64,000 nt of DNA from Osedax fenrisi (Eukaryota > Annelida > Polychaeta > Sabellida > Siboglinidae), in contig OZ025244.1 in assembly GCA_964019155.1 (NCBI GenBank), positions 19,786,027 to 19,850,026 on the forward strand, given 5' to 3'. The notes below the pieces were generated by a model. It made no database searches. It was not told the DNA's origin and was given only the letters and a program-made list of their open reading frames with translations. How positions within the stretch are numbered: the stretch's first letter is position 1; each line of letters begins with the position of its first letter. This document shows, in pieces, positions 1 to 11,600 of the stretch. The position numbers and the translations under genes are program-made.

Positions 1-79
1 TTTTAACTTTTTTTATTTTACAATATATATTATACGCATTAGTTAATGTAAACATATTTAAAAAAAAGATATATGAATA

Positions 80-99
80 TGTAGTAGTAGTAGTAATAG
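80..99 (-). repeat. 3' microsatellite tail of copy A
   Basis: GTA repeats on the plus strand, equal to TAC repeats at the 3' end of the element. Copy D ends in the same repeat at 32700-32735, so the tail is a family property. Confidence 0.75.
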
Positions 100-276
100 T
101 ATTTATTTATACACAAAGATTAATATAACATTCTACAATGTGTTTTACTGTTTGTCGAACAGTTTACAGGTGTGGGTTCCCGGATGATTTAACGATCATC
201 CGTAAAAATAATATAATAAAATAACATTCTTAAATATAATAATAATATAATAATAATATAATTACACGATTACATT

Positions 277-3092
277 TCAAAGAGGGTTAGATAAGTGGTA
301 TTTTAGTGGGGAACGTTTAAATAGCTCCTTGAGTTTATATTTGAAAGTGGTTATTGACATATCTTCTTTTCGTATGTATTGGGGAAGTTTATTCCAGAGA
401 GTTGCACCTCTCCAGCTAAATCGTTTGTTACCATACTTTCTTAGTCGTGTAGTCGGTATGTCAAGTCTATATGTTTGTCTCAGTTGTCTGTTAGTGGTTT
501 GTTTGTGAAGTAAAGTATGTAAATTATGAGGTTGAGTTGTTTTTGTAGTTTTGTAAAGTATAGTTAGTAATTTAATGTTGATGTTGTCAATTGTAGGTAG
601 CCAGTTTAGTGATTTCCGTAAGTTCGTAATGCTAGTAGTGTAATTTGTTTTTTTTTAGATTAAAAATAATTCTAGTAGTTCTATTTACTAATCGGTCAAT
701 ATTGTTAGTAACTGTTTTGTTTTCTCCGGCTAGTAAAGAGTTACAGTATAGTAATCTAGACATTATCAGTGAATTTGATAGAATTATTGCTGTTTGTTTG
801 GTTAATTATGGTCTTAGTTTTTTTAAATTATATATATGAAAGGAAGAATTTTGTTTCATTTTACTGATATGTTTAGTAAAGTCGAGTTTGTTAGTAAAGT
901 GGAAACCTAAGTATTTTGTATTTTCAGTCGGTATTATATTTATGTTATTTATATATATTAGTGGAACTGTAGTATTGATCGTGGAATTGGTTATAAAGTT
1001 GATGAGTTCAGTTTTTCTTGGATTTAGTAATACATTATTTTTTGTAAGCCAAATTTGCAGTGAGGTTACACATGATTGTAAGTTAATTGAGTGAATGAAT
1101 TGGGCGTGTAATTCTATGTCGTCAGCGTAAAGATTATAGTTCACGTGTATGAAGTTAGTCAGTAGTTTGTTGAGTGGAAGTAAATAAATGGAAAATAGTA
1201 TGGGAGAAAGAGTGGAACCCTGTGGGACTCCATATTTAATAGCATAAGGTTGTGACAATGTTTCGTTTATTTTAATAGAAAAACTCCGACCCGGATAAAA
1301 TTTGAAAACCATTTGATAGGTACCTTACCTATACCGATAGATCTAAGTCTTTCTATTAAAATGTCAAAGTCGATAGTGTCAAAAGCGGCAGATAAGTCCA
1401 GTAGTATCAGTTGTATCGGTAAGTTGCTGTCTAGTGATTTGTATAAGTCGTCAAAAAGTGATAGTAGTATCGTTTCTGTACTGTGATTCTTGTGGAATGC
1501 ATTTTGTCTTCTGTCTAGTAAGTCGTAAGTATTTAAATATGATATTATTTGTTTGTTTACAATTTTTTCTAGAATTTTGGAAAGTAATGGAAGTTGAGAT
1601 ACTGGTCTATAATTACTCAGTACTTCAGCATCTAAATTTGGTTTTTTTAAGTAAGGATTGATAATTGCGTATTTTAAATTGTTGGGTATTTCACCAGTCA
1701 TTAATGAAGTATCAATTATCTGTTTATAAATGGGAGCTAGTGTAGAAGCCAGTATTTTAGTCATTTTCAGTGGAATAGGGTCAGAAGGAGATGTTGTCTT
1801 TGCTGTAACAATTAATTTATAGATATCAGTTATAGTAGGTCGTTCAAATTCTGTAAATGTGTGTTTGCAGGTTGTAGTTAGGATTGTCGTATCAGTTGGT
1901 AGTAATTGTCGTTGTAAATCTAGATTTTAGCAAAGTTTTTCTAGTTTTTCAGAGAAAAAATCACCAAATCTAGTGCAGAGTGTTTTATCAAGATTTGTAG
2001 TGGGAAGACTTATTTTATTTGTCTTGCCTAAAAGTGTTTTGGTAATGTTAAATAGTTTCTTGTAGTCATGCTGTGAATGGTTTATTTTGTTTTTAATGTA
2101 GTCTGTTTTTGTTTGATTTAAAAGTGTTCTGTAAGTGTATCTGGATTTCTGCAGTTGAGTTCGGTTAATTATTGTTGGGTGTTTTAAATATTTCTTATTT
2201 TGAGTTCTAAAAATATGTTTCAATTTCCTTAGATCTGAGTTAAACCAGGGCTGGTTATCGTGTTTGGTTAAGTAGTTAGTTTTAAGTGGTGTATGTTTGT
2301 TGAGTAAGTCTGTTAGTAATTCAGTTAGTGAGTAGACTGTCAAGTGACATGAAATAATAACTGATTTATATATATCATTTTTAAAGTCATCATAGTTTAT
2401 TTTGTTGATGCTTCTGTATGTGATTGTTGTTCGTTTAGGTGTAGTGTATGGCATTGTAATGGTGAAATCAATGGAATAATGGTCAGTAAGTAAAGTATGT
2501 CTGACTGGGGGTTTATTTAACAATTTAGAGTCAGTGAAGGTTAGAATTAAGTCAATGGTATTTCCATGAATGTGCGTTGGGAAGTTTACATGTTGAGTGA
2601 GGTTTAGTTCATTGTAAGTCATTTTGAATTTATAGTGATGTAGTAAGTCCGTATTTACGTGAAAGTTAAAATCTCCAAGTATTAAAAGATTTTCGGTTGA
2701 GTGGTCATGTATAATGTCAGTAAAGTCAGTAATGAAGGAACGGTAATCATTATTTGGTGGTCTATATATCAGAAGTAGGGACAGTGAAAGATTGTTATGT
2801 TTTATTTTTGTAAGTAGTAAGTCACAGTTAGTCGATTGGTAGACTTTGGATGATGTGACGATGATGTCTTTTTGTATTAACAAAGCAACACCACCGGAAT
2901 TTCTTCCATCATCCCTATTTTTTGATATCATGGTGTAACCTAAATTTTCAAGTTCGGCAAGGATTATTTTATTGTTAGCATTCAGCCAAGTTTCGGTCAA
3001 AGCTATAATATTGTAAGGTTTACTTTACTAGATATGTATGAAATTATTAAGTCAATATTTGTTGATATAGATCTAGCATTTATCAGTGTGGT
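277..3092 (-). pseudogene. ORF2 of CR1-like copy A: endonuclease + reverse transcriptase, disabled
   Basis: Endonuclease motifs run from 'NARS' (about 3080) through 'TETWL' (about 2998), 'LGDFNFH' and 'LLTDHYS'. RT motifs follow: 'NYRPVSQLP', 'LILLDLSAAFDTID', 'YGVPQGSTLSP' and 'YADDIEL'. The role is target-primed reverse transcription. At least four lesions are visible against copy D: a 1-nt shift near 3024, a TAA at 1929-1927 (TAT in D), a missing G near 1292, and a TAA at 808-806 (TAC in D); another shift follows near 645. The last codons before the stop at 277-279 match the intact C-terminus of D. Confidence 0.85.
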
Positions 3093-3116
3093 CAGTAAGT
3101 TTGCATTGGATGGTAG

Positions 3117-3790
3117 TCATATCGTTTTGTTCGTATTTTTTGTTTGATCAAATTAAAATGAATTTAGGGAATTTTGCCATTCAATTTTTTGTGTGTCAGT
3201 CGGTATCAATGGTTTGTTTTTCCAGTCAGTCGTGTTGTCAGTACGTCTAAGTCGTAATTCGTAGGTGTCATTCTCTAGATTTAAAACGAATTTGTAACCA
3301 TCCAGTTTCCCAGATTTAACTGTATGGTAATAAATGTTTTTTTGGCGGATCTGAAAGATCGAATCAGATTGAGTTAAAATGAAATACCAATTTATATTAG
3401 TTAGATTATTATTAAAATATGTTGAACTGATTGATCTCTAACATATTTAAAAAGTGTTTCATTTTTGTATTAATATTTTTTTTAAATACAGAATAATGGT
3501 GATGATCACTTATATTAGTCTAGAGAACGCCATTAAAAAGTGGGAAACTTAAAAAATGTTTGTAAATATTATCGAAAATAGAATTTGTTTTATACATTAT
3601 ATGAGTTTGTTTTGTGAATTTAGCAATTACATTTAGGGAATAACTAGTATCAATACAACATTTATTATTGATATGGGAATTATGATTATTTATATTTATA
3701 TTGGTAGAAAGACAACAATTTTATCTAAAATTAAAGAAAAAGATGGCAATGAGCGCGAACCAAAATGTAAACAATATTTTTTCCATTACT
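3117..3790 (-). pseudogene. ORF1 remnant of CR1-like copy A
   Basis: The C-terminal part is readable from about 3430 down to a TGA at 3119-3117 (residue string ending near 'KIEWQNSLNSF' before a TAA). It aligns by eye with the C-terminus of ORF1 in copy B (16113-17095). Relative to B there is one internal TAA at 3155-3153, 12 codons before the TGA. The conserved Trp lies 19 codons before the TGA in both copies. Upstream of about 3430 the frame is broken by stops and shifts. ORF1 proteins of this group bind nucleic acid in the RNP; here the protein is not producible as it stands. Confidence 0.6.
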
Positions 3791-4475
3791 TAGAAAAAAT
3801 CCGATAACAACGAATCAATACATTGTAAAAATAGTGGAAAATGAGCTTAAAATTGAGCAAGGTCAATTTACTATTGAATAACTTGGAATTACTCAGAAAA
3901 ACAAAGAAAAATAAAACCGCCGGATTAGATGAAATACCAGCAGAAGTATGGAAGACAGGCCACTTCAATCACATATTACTAGAATTATGTGACGATGTAT
4001 ACATACTATTACATACTAGTATATATACTCTCAGAAACCAATTGAACACTGGATGAAAGGGTGCATCCTACCATTCCGAATGAAAGGTAACCTCACTGTT
4101 ACATACAATTATAAAGGTATTACACCTACATGCATCGCAGCTGAAATATACAATATGCTACTAAGAGAAATAAAACAACCTTCCTTAGATAAGATCTTCA
4201 GACCAAATCAAAATTATTTCATAAATAACAGATTAAACGTCGGAAAAATTCTAACTGTAAGAACGGTAATCGAAGGTGTTAAAGAAAATAACCTTGTAGC
4301 AAGCTTAATATTTGTAGATTTCTCTAAATTGTTCTATTCAATACACTAAGAAAAAATGCCATAAATGATTAAGTTATACGGTATTCCAACGTAGATAATA
4401 AATGCAATTATGATACTATATAAAGATACTAAATCAATGCTACAGTCACCTGATGGTGACACAGAATATTTTCTA
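3790..4475 (+). pseudogene. RTE-like reverse transcriptase fragment
   Basis: Two overlapping frames, 3841-4056 and 4053-4349, give 'NKTAGLDEIPAEVWKTG', 'KGCILPF', 'YKGITPTCIAAEIYN', 'FVDFSKLFYSIH', and then 'SPDGDTEYF' before sequence identity is lost at about 4475. These are RTE-clade fingers/palm motifs, and the minus-strand element at 38285-39440 carries the continuing part. The catalytic YADD region is missing, there is a frameshift at about 4055 and stops after 4349, so this is a dead internal fragment. Confidence 0.8.
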
Positions 4476-5100
4476 ATAATATTTAGAAAAATAAAAAGAT
4501 AACAAAATAACAATACAAACTAAAACAATAAATAAAATAAACTAAACTAAATTAAATTAAATTAAACTAAACGGTGTATTTTATTTAAATCTTTAATTTT
4601 ATGAAGCATATATGCATATACATATATTTATTAAATTTGTAATATAAACATAGCTAATATATCCAAGTATATTGCATTTATTTACTTTTAATAAATAATT
4701 TTTGAACTTAAATAATTGTGTAAACACATATAATATAGTTATCTTTTAAACCTAGATAAATGAATATGATACAATTGTATCTAATTATATCCAATTGTAT
4801 CTATACAATTATAGTCTTAAGACTTCATTTCCATTGTTTATTATGAACGAATAAATGCAATCAGTTTATAGATAAAGTCAAAAGAGGATCAATATATATA
4901 TAAATATATATATATATATAAATATATATACATACATATATTTATACTAACAAATGGATATATATTATTTAATTGTGGTATAGATAATTGTTTAACTATT
5001 TTATCATCTTTTTTTATCTGAAAAAAAAATATATTATATAATATTAAAAATTGAAAATGCAAATATATATAAAAAATCTACCTGTTGTAATAGCATTATA
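4476..5100. other. AT-rich stretch without recognisable gene
   Basis: Low-complexity A/T sequence with short (TA)n runs near 4893-4932. No splice-supported reading frame or repeat family was recognised. Confidence 0.6.
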
Positions 5101-5101
5101 A

Positions 5102-5206
5102 ATGAATGTAATTCTATTACATTTTGTTCGATCACAGTCATGTCACTAGTAACTCCATTCATACGATCCATCGTAATAAAGAAATCTTTAGTATCATGAT
5201 ATCGCT
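5102..5206 (-). CDS. Exon-like island, probable 3' terminal exon (host, unknown)
   Basis: On the minus strand an AG acceptor (5207-5208) is followed by 34 open codons to a TAA at 5104-5102, with a non-repetitive peptide containing 'TMDRMNGVTSDMTVIEQN'. Local GC is clearly above the flanks. A second weaker island with the same layout lies at about 5284-5355. Upstream exons were not resolved, and a chance frame cannot be excluded. Confidence 0.3.
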
Positions 5207-5243
5207 ATATATTATTTGTATTATTATTATTATTATTTTAATC

Positions 5244-5274
<31 letters not shown>

Positions 5275-5728
5275 TTATTTATTATTTATTATCAGATTTA
5301 GGCAATGCCAAGGTAATTATAGAATCAGTGTTGCTTATAGAGACAATTACCCCTACATATATATATGTGTGTGTGTATGTATGTAATGTTTTGTAGAAGA
5401 GTGGGTCCTGTTTTCCCTGTTATATTAGTATTATTATATAAAAACTTAACCTAAGTTTGTGGTCCATAAATAATAATAATTACAAATATAAAAAAAATAT
5501 ATAAATTACCTTTGTTTTGAAAATAGGTTAACAGTGTCAGAACCAATACTATTGCTATTAAAAATTAGAAATATTATTATTAATTATATTAATCATATTT
5601 TGTATAATTGTATATATAACATAATCAAATATGGTTAAAAATATATTCATTAATATATAAATGGTGTATATGAACACCTACTATGAAATATGTTTCGTAT
5701 ACGTTACCTATAGGGACATTATAATCAT

Positions 5729-5816
5729 TCAGTTATAAGGTTCATCTAATTTCTGAATGACATAAAGTACTCCTCCAAAATGTAATAATAAAATATATTG
5801 GAGACCCACTCTAGAA
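5729..5816 (-). CDS. Exon-like island, probable 3' terminal exon (host, unknown)
   Basis: A CAG acceptor (5817-5819) precedes 29 open codons ending at TGA 5731-5729, with a partly hydrophobic peptide including 'VGLQYILLLHFGGVLYVIQ'. Composition differs from the surrounding AT repeats. It may belong to the same minus-strand transcription unit as 6739-7215, but the connection was not resolved. Confidence 0.3.
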
Positions 5817-6529
5817 CTGCCGGTATGTTTAGTTTATTGTGCTATATATATATATATATTTATATTAAGATAGAGAGGTACACACATTGCATTACATGTT
5901 AATTATTTCATTATATATATATATGTAGGATCTGAAATTGCTCAATTGTTGATATTTATAAATTATACTATTTATTTAAATTTACTATTAATTTACAATT
6001 ATTTAATGAAATGAAAATGTATGAATAACATTTTCATAATCATTCGTTTGCATGGTGCTAAAAACATATATTTATGATAAAGTAAATGAAATATTTACAT
6101 ATAATAAACTAATTTGATATTGAACAATTAAAATTTATTGTCACGCAAATGAAAATTCGATTTTTTACTTATACAATTTTAAATATATAAATTAACATAG
6201 TAGGTCAATGAAAACTAAATCAATGAAAACTCACAAAATATTGGTATATATCGCGATCAATATGAATATTGGGATTTTTGTATTTAATTTCGATATACCC
6301 TATTTTTATATATCTCGAATACAATTTCTAAATCTGAACTCAGTTACAAGGGGTAGTTTATACCCTATATATATTTAGTTATTATTTTATTTTGGTGGAT
6401 CTATGAATTCATGTTAACATAGATTAATTATTTATATATCAATATAATTTAACCTTATAAAAAACCATAACCATGCACCGCCGGACTTCTCTAGTATATA
6501 TATATATATATATATACATGTATATACAT

Positions 6530-6713
6530 ATGTATATTTTAGTTACTTATCATTATTAACATGTTACTACCTTGGTGGTGCATATTTTGTATTAGTATAA
6601 TATATATTATAATATATATTATATTATTAGTATAATATATATTATACTAATACAAAATATGCACCATAAAAGGTAGTAATGTTTTAATAATGATAAGTAA
6701 CTAAAATATACAT
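6530..6713. repeat. Long palindrome (about 80-bp arms)
   Basis: Left arm 6530-6612 and right arm 6636-6713 are near-perfect reverse complements, with only a few differences around 'CTTGGTGG' versus 'CTTTTATGG'. They are separated by a short AT spacer that is itself palindromic. The right arm overlaps the sequence just downstream of the gene candidate at 6739-7215. Confidence 0.85.
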
Positions 6714-6738
6714 ACTATGTATTACATAAGATACATAC

Positions 6739-7215
6739 ATCATCTTGTGACATAGGTTCATCTTCATCTTCTGACATAGGATAATCTTCATCCATATCGC
6801 CGGGGTTTACATTCCAGCTAGGTACTTTATCTATTAACTAATCGAATTAGATTTGTAATATAATATATATATATATATATTTAAGTAATAAGTAAAATAA
6901 GCATACCATCAGGTTATATTTATTTTCAAAATTGTAGTCTTTCACTACATTTAATCTAAAAAATACACCCAATCCATCTGAGTTAACTCTTTCCATTGCT
7001 TCCTAATGTTAATATATGTACAAATATAAATATATATATAGTTCAAATTATACAATACAATTAAATTATTCATATATATGATATTAATTAATTATAATTA
7101 ATTTATATATAAGTATATATTATGTTAATGTGTTTACAAATACTTGAAAATTCCAATTTTCCAATGAATGTTCATCATACAAATTCCATCTCCCAATTTT
7201 AATTCTTAAATATTC
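6739..7215 (-). CDS. Three-exon host gene fragment with acidic C-terminal part (unknown function)
   Basis: Exons on the minus strand: about 7215-7144, 7002-6907 (32 codons) and 6837-6739 (33 codons). Introns 7143-7003 and 6906-6838 have GT...AG ends, and all junctions are phase 0. Peptide pieces include 'GRWNLYDEHSLENWNFQ', 'EAMERVNSDGLGVFFRLN', 'VPSWNVNPGDMDEDYPM' and a Glu/Asp-Ser run. A further 24-nt GT-AG intron (6738-6715) could join a hydrophobic tail lying in the palindrome; unspliced, the frame ends within nine codons of the third exon. The 5' end is not found and I do not recognise the family. Agreement of phase over three exons makes this one of the better host candidates. Confidence 0.5.
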
Positions 7216-7520
7216 TATATTATTTAAGATTATGTAATTTAATAAGTTATTAATTATAATTATTAATATAATAAATAAATATAATTATAAATCTAACTTT
7301 AAATAATTAATTGGCACAAATAATTTATAATATTTTTATAAATATAATTAATAATTTCATTAATCTTTAATTAATCTTTATAATAAATTATTTCTAATTA
7401 TATAGTATAAATAATAAATATATTTATAAAATTCAAATAAAATATATTTATATAATTATCAAATAATAAAATGTGTACTATATTTATTATATATAAACGT
7501 ATACGCTAATAATGTTGATG

Positions 7521-7704
<184 letters not shown>

Positions 7705-7819
7705 TAATAACAGCGTAGAACATTGCATAGAAAAAGTCGCATTAATTTAAGATATTATTCTAAAAATAGAAAAAAAAGCATATTTCATTAGATCCAATTA
7801 ATTATAATTACATATATAG

Positions 7820-7981
7820 ATAATACTTTCTCTCACTTATACGGAATTACAGTCAATATTCATTTTAGGAAAGGATAAAGTTTTTAAAATGATTTCGAAA
7901 ATTGAAATAAAATTGAAATATCGAAACTCTAATTTATTTAGTAAACAAAAACAATTCGAATTCGGCAATTACTCAATTTGA
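7820..7981 (+). CDS. Exon-like open frame, 53 codons (unknown)
   Basis: A TAG acceptor (7817-7819) is followed by 53 open codons to TGA 7979-7981, Lys-rich and non-repetitive ('LGKDKVFKMISKIEIKLKYR'). Upstream exons were not identified. Chance occurrence is possible at this base composition. Confidence 0.2.
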   Translation: MILSLTYTELQSIFILGKDKVFKMISKIEIKLKYRNSNLFSKQKQFEFGNYSI

Positions 7982-8068
7982 AATAATTTAGCAGTTTGTT
8001 AAAAATACATATGATATATAGGATATAATACGATATATATATAACAATTTAATGTTGATAAATTTATA

Positions 8069-8182
8069 ATATTAAACAAATGATTGTAGTACATGTAATT
8101 TAGAAATTACTAACGAAAATTATATAACGTTTTCATGTGGTAATAAATATCATTATAAATGCTTATATAATAATTATGATAA
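8069..8182 (+). CDS. RING-like zinc-finger exon (partial)
   Basis: The frame reads 'CSTCNLEIT...FSCGNKYHYKCL': Cys-x2-Cys, a spacer, then Cys-Gly-x2-Tyr-His-x2-Cys-Leu, which resembles the first half of RING fingers such as those at the C-termini of HOPS/CORVET subunits. The usual His after Cys-Gly is Asn. A GT-AG intron from about 8182 to 8230 would join a further open stretch that runs to the LTR element at 8280, so the element may have interrupted this gene. The 5' boundary was not found. Confidence 0.35.
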
Positions 8183-8279
8183 CTAGTTGGTTTAATAAAT
8201 CACCACATCATTATTATATTGTTTACATATTCAGTTATTTCGATTACACAATTTTATATTTAAATAAAATATATATATA

Positions 8280-8646
8280 TGTAACAAAGTTGAGTTCGTG
8301 TATACTTTATTAAGACAAAGACCTGTTGAATATAACAATGATAATCTAATATAATAATAATAATAATAATAATAGTACATACCCGATGACATGCAGAATG
8401 ATGAATGCGGCTATATTACCGATTGGCATTAATTCTATAGCACAATAACAAAATATAATTTGCAGACGATAAAAATATAAAATAACATAAAAACGAACAT
8501 TGATATTGCTAAGGCTATGCAATTAACACAGAGCGTGACACTAAAATCTAGTTTTAAGTTTTTATGTAGATATATCTGTGTACCTTATGTAATGCATTTA
8601 CATGTACATTACATTAATCGATATATCAACAACTGACTTTATAACA
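8280..8646 (-). repeat. 3' LTR of Ty3/gypsy element
   Basis: Begins TGTAAC and ends ATAACA on the plus strand; same length as the partner at 12375-12741. The only difference noticed is A at 8309 versus T at 12404. Confidence 0.93.
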
Positions 8647-8650
8647 TACA

Positions 8651-8659
8651 CCCCCTCCG
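8651..8659 (-). promoter_or_regulatory. Polypurine tract
   Basis: CGGAGGGGG on the minus strand, just upstream of the 3' LTR; the standard position for the plus-strand primer of an LTR element. Confidence 0.7.
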
Positions 8660-8694
8660 TTATGAAGTGGTCTCACACTCACAATTTAATTATG

Positions 8695-11600
8695 TCACCC
8701 GAGGTTTTTTACGCGATTACTTCGACGCAGAGATGGACCCGGCACTGGGCTATCTATCGTCGACAAAGGCACACTTACGCTTGTAAGGTTATCGCGACGC
8801 AATCTGGTCGCTTTCAATATCTCTGCCCTATTTACAATCCTAGCCTTTGTTATGGGCATTACCGTACACGTTTGTGGGGAAGGCCGGTCGATGACAATTA
8901 GAGGATGTGATGAGTATTTATCCTGAATCTTGTTTCGACCCAATGGGTGACTACGGATAAATACTTCATCACCCACTTTCACGTCATCAAAAGATTTAGG
9001 AGTTTTGGTCGCATGTTTATTACGCCTCTCTCTTTCAGCCTGGTGCCATACTCGATTTAGTGAGGTCAATTCTTCCTTCTTCGGGTTACAAAGCACGCTG
9101 TCAATAGGTAGGATTGGTTCTCGCCCGAAGAAGAGGAAAAATGGAGACTCCCCTGTCGAAGCATGCACCCCACAATTATATGCGTACACGAGATTGTCAA
9201 TATACCGGGGCCACTCAGATTTCTTTTCTTGCGATATTGTACATAACAATCCATGCAGGGTACGATTAAAACGCTCAGTCTGACCGTTACCTTGGGGGTG
9301 GTATGCGGTAGTTCTACTTTTCTCTACGCCATGTTCCTCACATAAATCACGAATGACCTCTGATTCAAAGTTACGTCCTTGATCAGAGTGTATCCGAGAT
9401 GGTATTCCATACTGGAACCAATATTGGCGTAGAGCTCTAGCGACAGTCGTAGATTTTTGGTTCTTCGTTGGTATGGCTACAGAGTATTTCGTGAAAATAT
9501 CCGTTAATACTAGGATATTTTCTATACCATTGATACTTTTTTCCACTGTAGTGAAATCTATAGCAAGGATTTCTAAAGGACGCTCTGCTTGGATCGAGCC
9601 CATTTTAGGTTTAATGGTCAACGCACTAGAAATTGCACAACGACGGCAGGATTTACAATACTCCTTCACATCGTTCCACACGCCTATCCAGAATACTCGA
9701 TCTAAAACGAAGTTTGTGGTATGATCAATACCTTGATGACCTAAATCATCGTGCACCGCCGATAAAACTAGTTCGCGAAGTTCTGGACTAGCTAACATCT
9801 GCAACTTTATACTTCCCCTCCTTACCACTTCCCTATACAATATATTATCTATAACTATAAACATATTCCAATGCCGAAGTAAAGTACGTAATTCGGATAT
9901 TTCACCTGACGTATTAGTGGGTTTTTCACCACCTTTTACCCACTCTCGTAACTTAACGAGTACGGGGTCTCTACTCTGCATATCAACCATTTTATCTACT
10001 ACATTATCATCTACTCTATGCATTCGCTTGTCCGGAACTCTAATTATAGCTACGTTTGAACAATGAATCGGGTTAAGTCTATTGGGTATAAGCGAAGATG
10101 TACGATGAATAGAGGAGATATGAACCCGTCTACTTAATGCATCCGCATTTTTATTTTCCCTACCAGGTCTATATTTAATGTCAATATCGAACTGTTCTAA
10201 CTGAGCAATCCATCTCATTTCCATTGTTGCATTACGGCAAGTTTGGTAGTGTGCTAAAGGATTATTATCAGTAAATACTAGACATTTCGAACCTAACAAA
10301 TATGGCCTAAATTTATCAGTTATAGCCCATTTTAAAGCTAGTAATTCTAATTTCATCGCGCTGTAATTAATGTCATTTCTCTCACCCCCTCTAAGTCCCC
10401 GGCTAGCGTATGCTATAACTCTCTCTTTACCGTCTACTTTCTGGGATAGGACAGCACCCAATCCTTGTAGGGAGGCATCCGTCTCTACAATGAAAGGAAG
10501 GCTGAAATCTGGGTATCCTAGAATAGGTGCACTGACCAGCCTTTCTTTCAATGCATTAAATGACTCCTCACACGTGGTATTCCACTCAAAATTAGTAGTA
10601 CACTCATACAATGGCTTAGCTAATGCTGCAAATTTCGGAATGAATCGTCTATAATACGAAGCTAATCCTAGAAAAGAGCGTATATCTGTAGAATTGGCAG
10701 GTATTGGCCACGAGAAAACTGCTGAAGTCTTATCGGGGTCCGTAGCTACCCCTTCTCCCGATACTACGTGTCCTAAGTATTTTACTTCACGTTGTAAGAG
10801 TGAACACTTTGATGGTTTTAATTTCAAACCATATTCCTGTAGCTTATGGAATAATAAAGATAGGCGATCATACATTATTTGAAAAGTTGGCGCAAATACT
10901 AAAATATCATCCAAATATAGGATAAGGGTTTCGAGATTTTCGCTACCTAGACAAGATTGCATCAGACGGGAAAATGTTGCTGGTGCATTTACCAAACCCA
11001 TTGGCATCCTAGTATATTCATACAGACCATGAGAGCCTACACTAAAAGCAGTCTTCTCCATGTCCTCTTCCGCTATGGCACATTGTAAAAACCCATGTGC
11101 CAAATCGAAAGTGGAGAATAGAGAAGCCCCTTTTAGTGCGTCCAATGCCTCATCAATTCGAGGGAGCGGGTAAGCATCTCTAATGGTTCTGGCATTTAGA
11201 CCTCTATAATCGCAACATACTCGAATAGCACCCGATTTTTTTTTCACTAAAACTAATGGCGCACTATATGGAGAACAACTTGGTTTAATAATACCAGCCT
11301 CAATATGAGCATTCAAGTATGCTTTTACTTCCGGCCACTGGTTAGGTGGGATCCGCCTGTAGGGTAACCTAACAGGGCGATCATCGTGTAGTTTAATCTT
11401 ATGTTTAATCTTACTACAAAACCCGACATCGTGTTCCCCCTCGCTAAATACACCTTGATATTCAGTTATTAATTTAACTAACGCCTCATATTCCTGTGGC
11501 TTTACTGGTCCAATTGTTAGATTGTCCAGAATATATTTAAGTTTTGGTGAAGCGAACTTAGCTTTATTCGACTCAATAGTCGATACAAAAGCAGTCCACT

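Larger units (their letters stand above)
75..3790 (-). mobile_element. CR1-like non-LTR retrotransposon, copy A (near full length, decayed)
   Basis: Read on the minus strand it holds the end of an ORF1, an apurinic-type endonuclease, a reverse transcriptase and a 3' UTR ending in a TAC-type microsatellite tail. Copy D at 30760-32735 on the opposite strand is a close relative and shows where copy A is damaged. The 5' limit is uncertain; ORF1-like sequence fades near 3790, where an RTE fragment in the other orientation begins. Confidence 0.85.

Noticed and set aside
645..839. Plus-strand frames over copy A and similar ones at 888-1094 and 1434-1661
   Set aside because: Antisense of the CR1-like ORF2.
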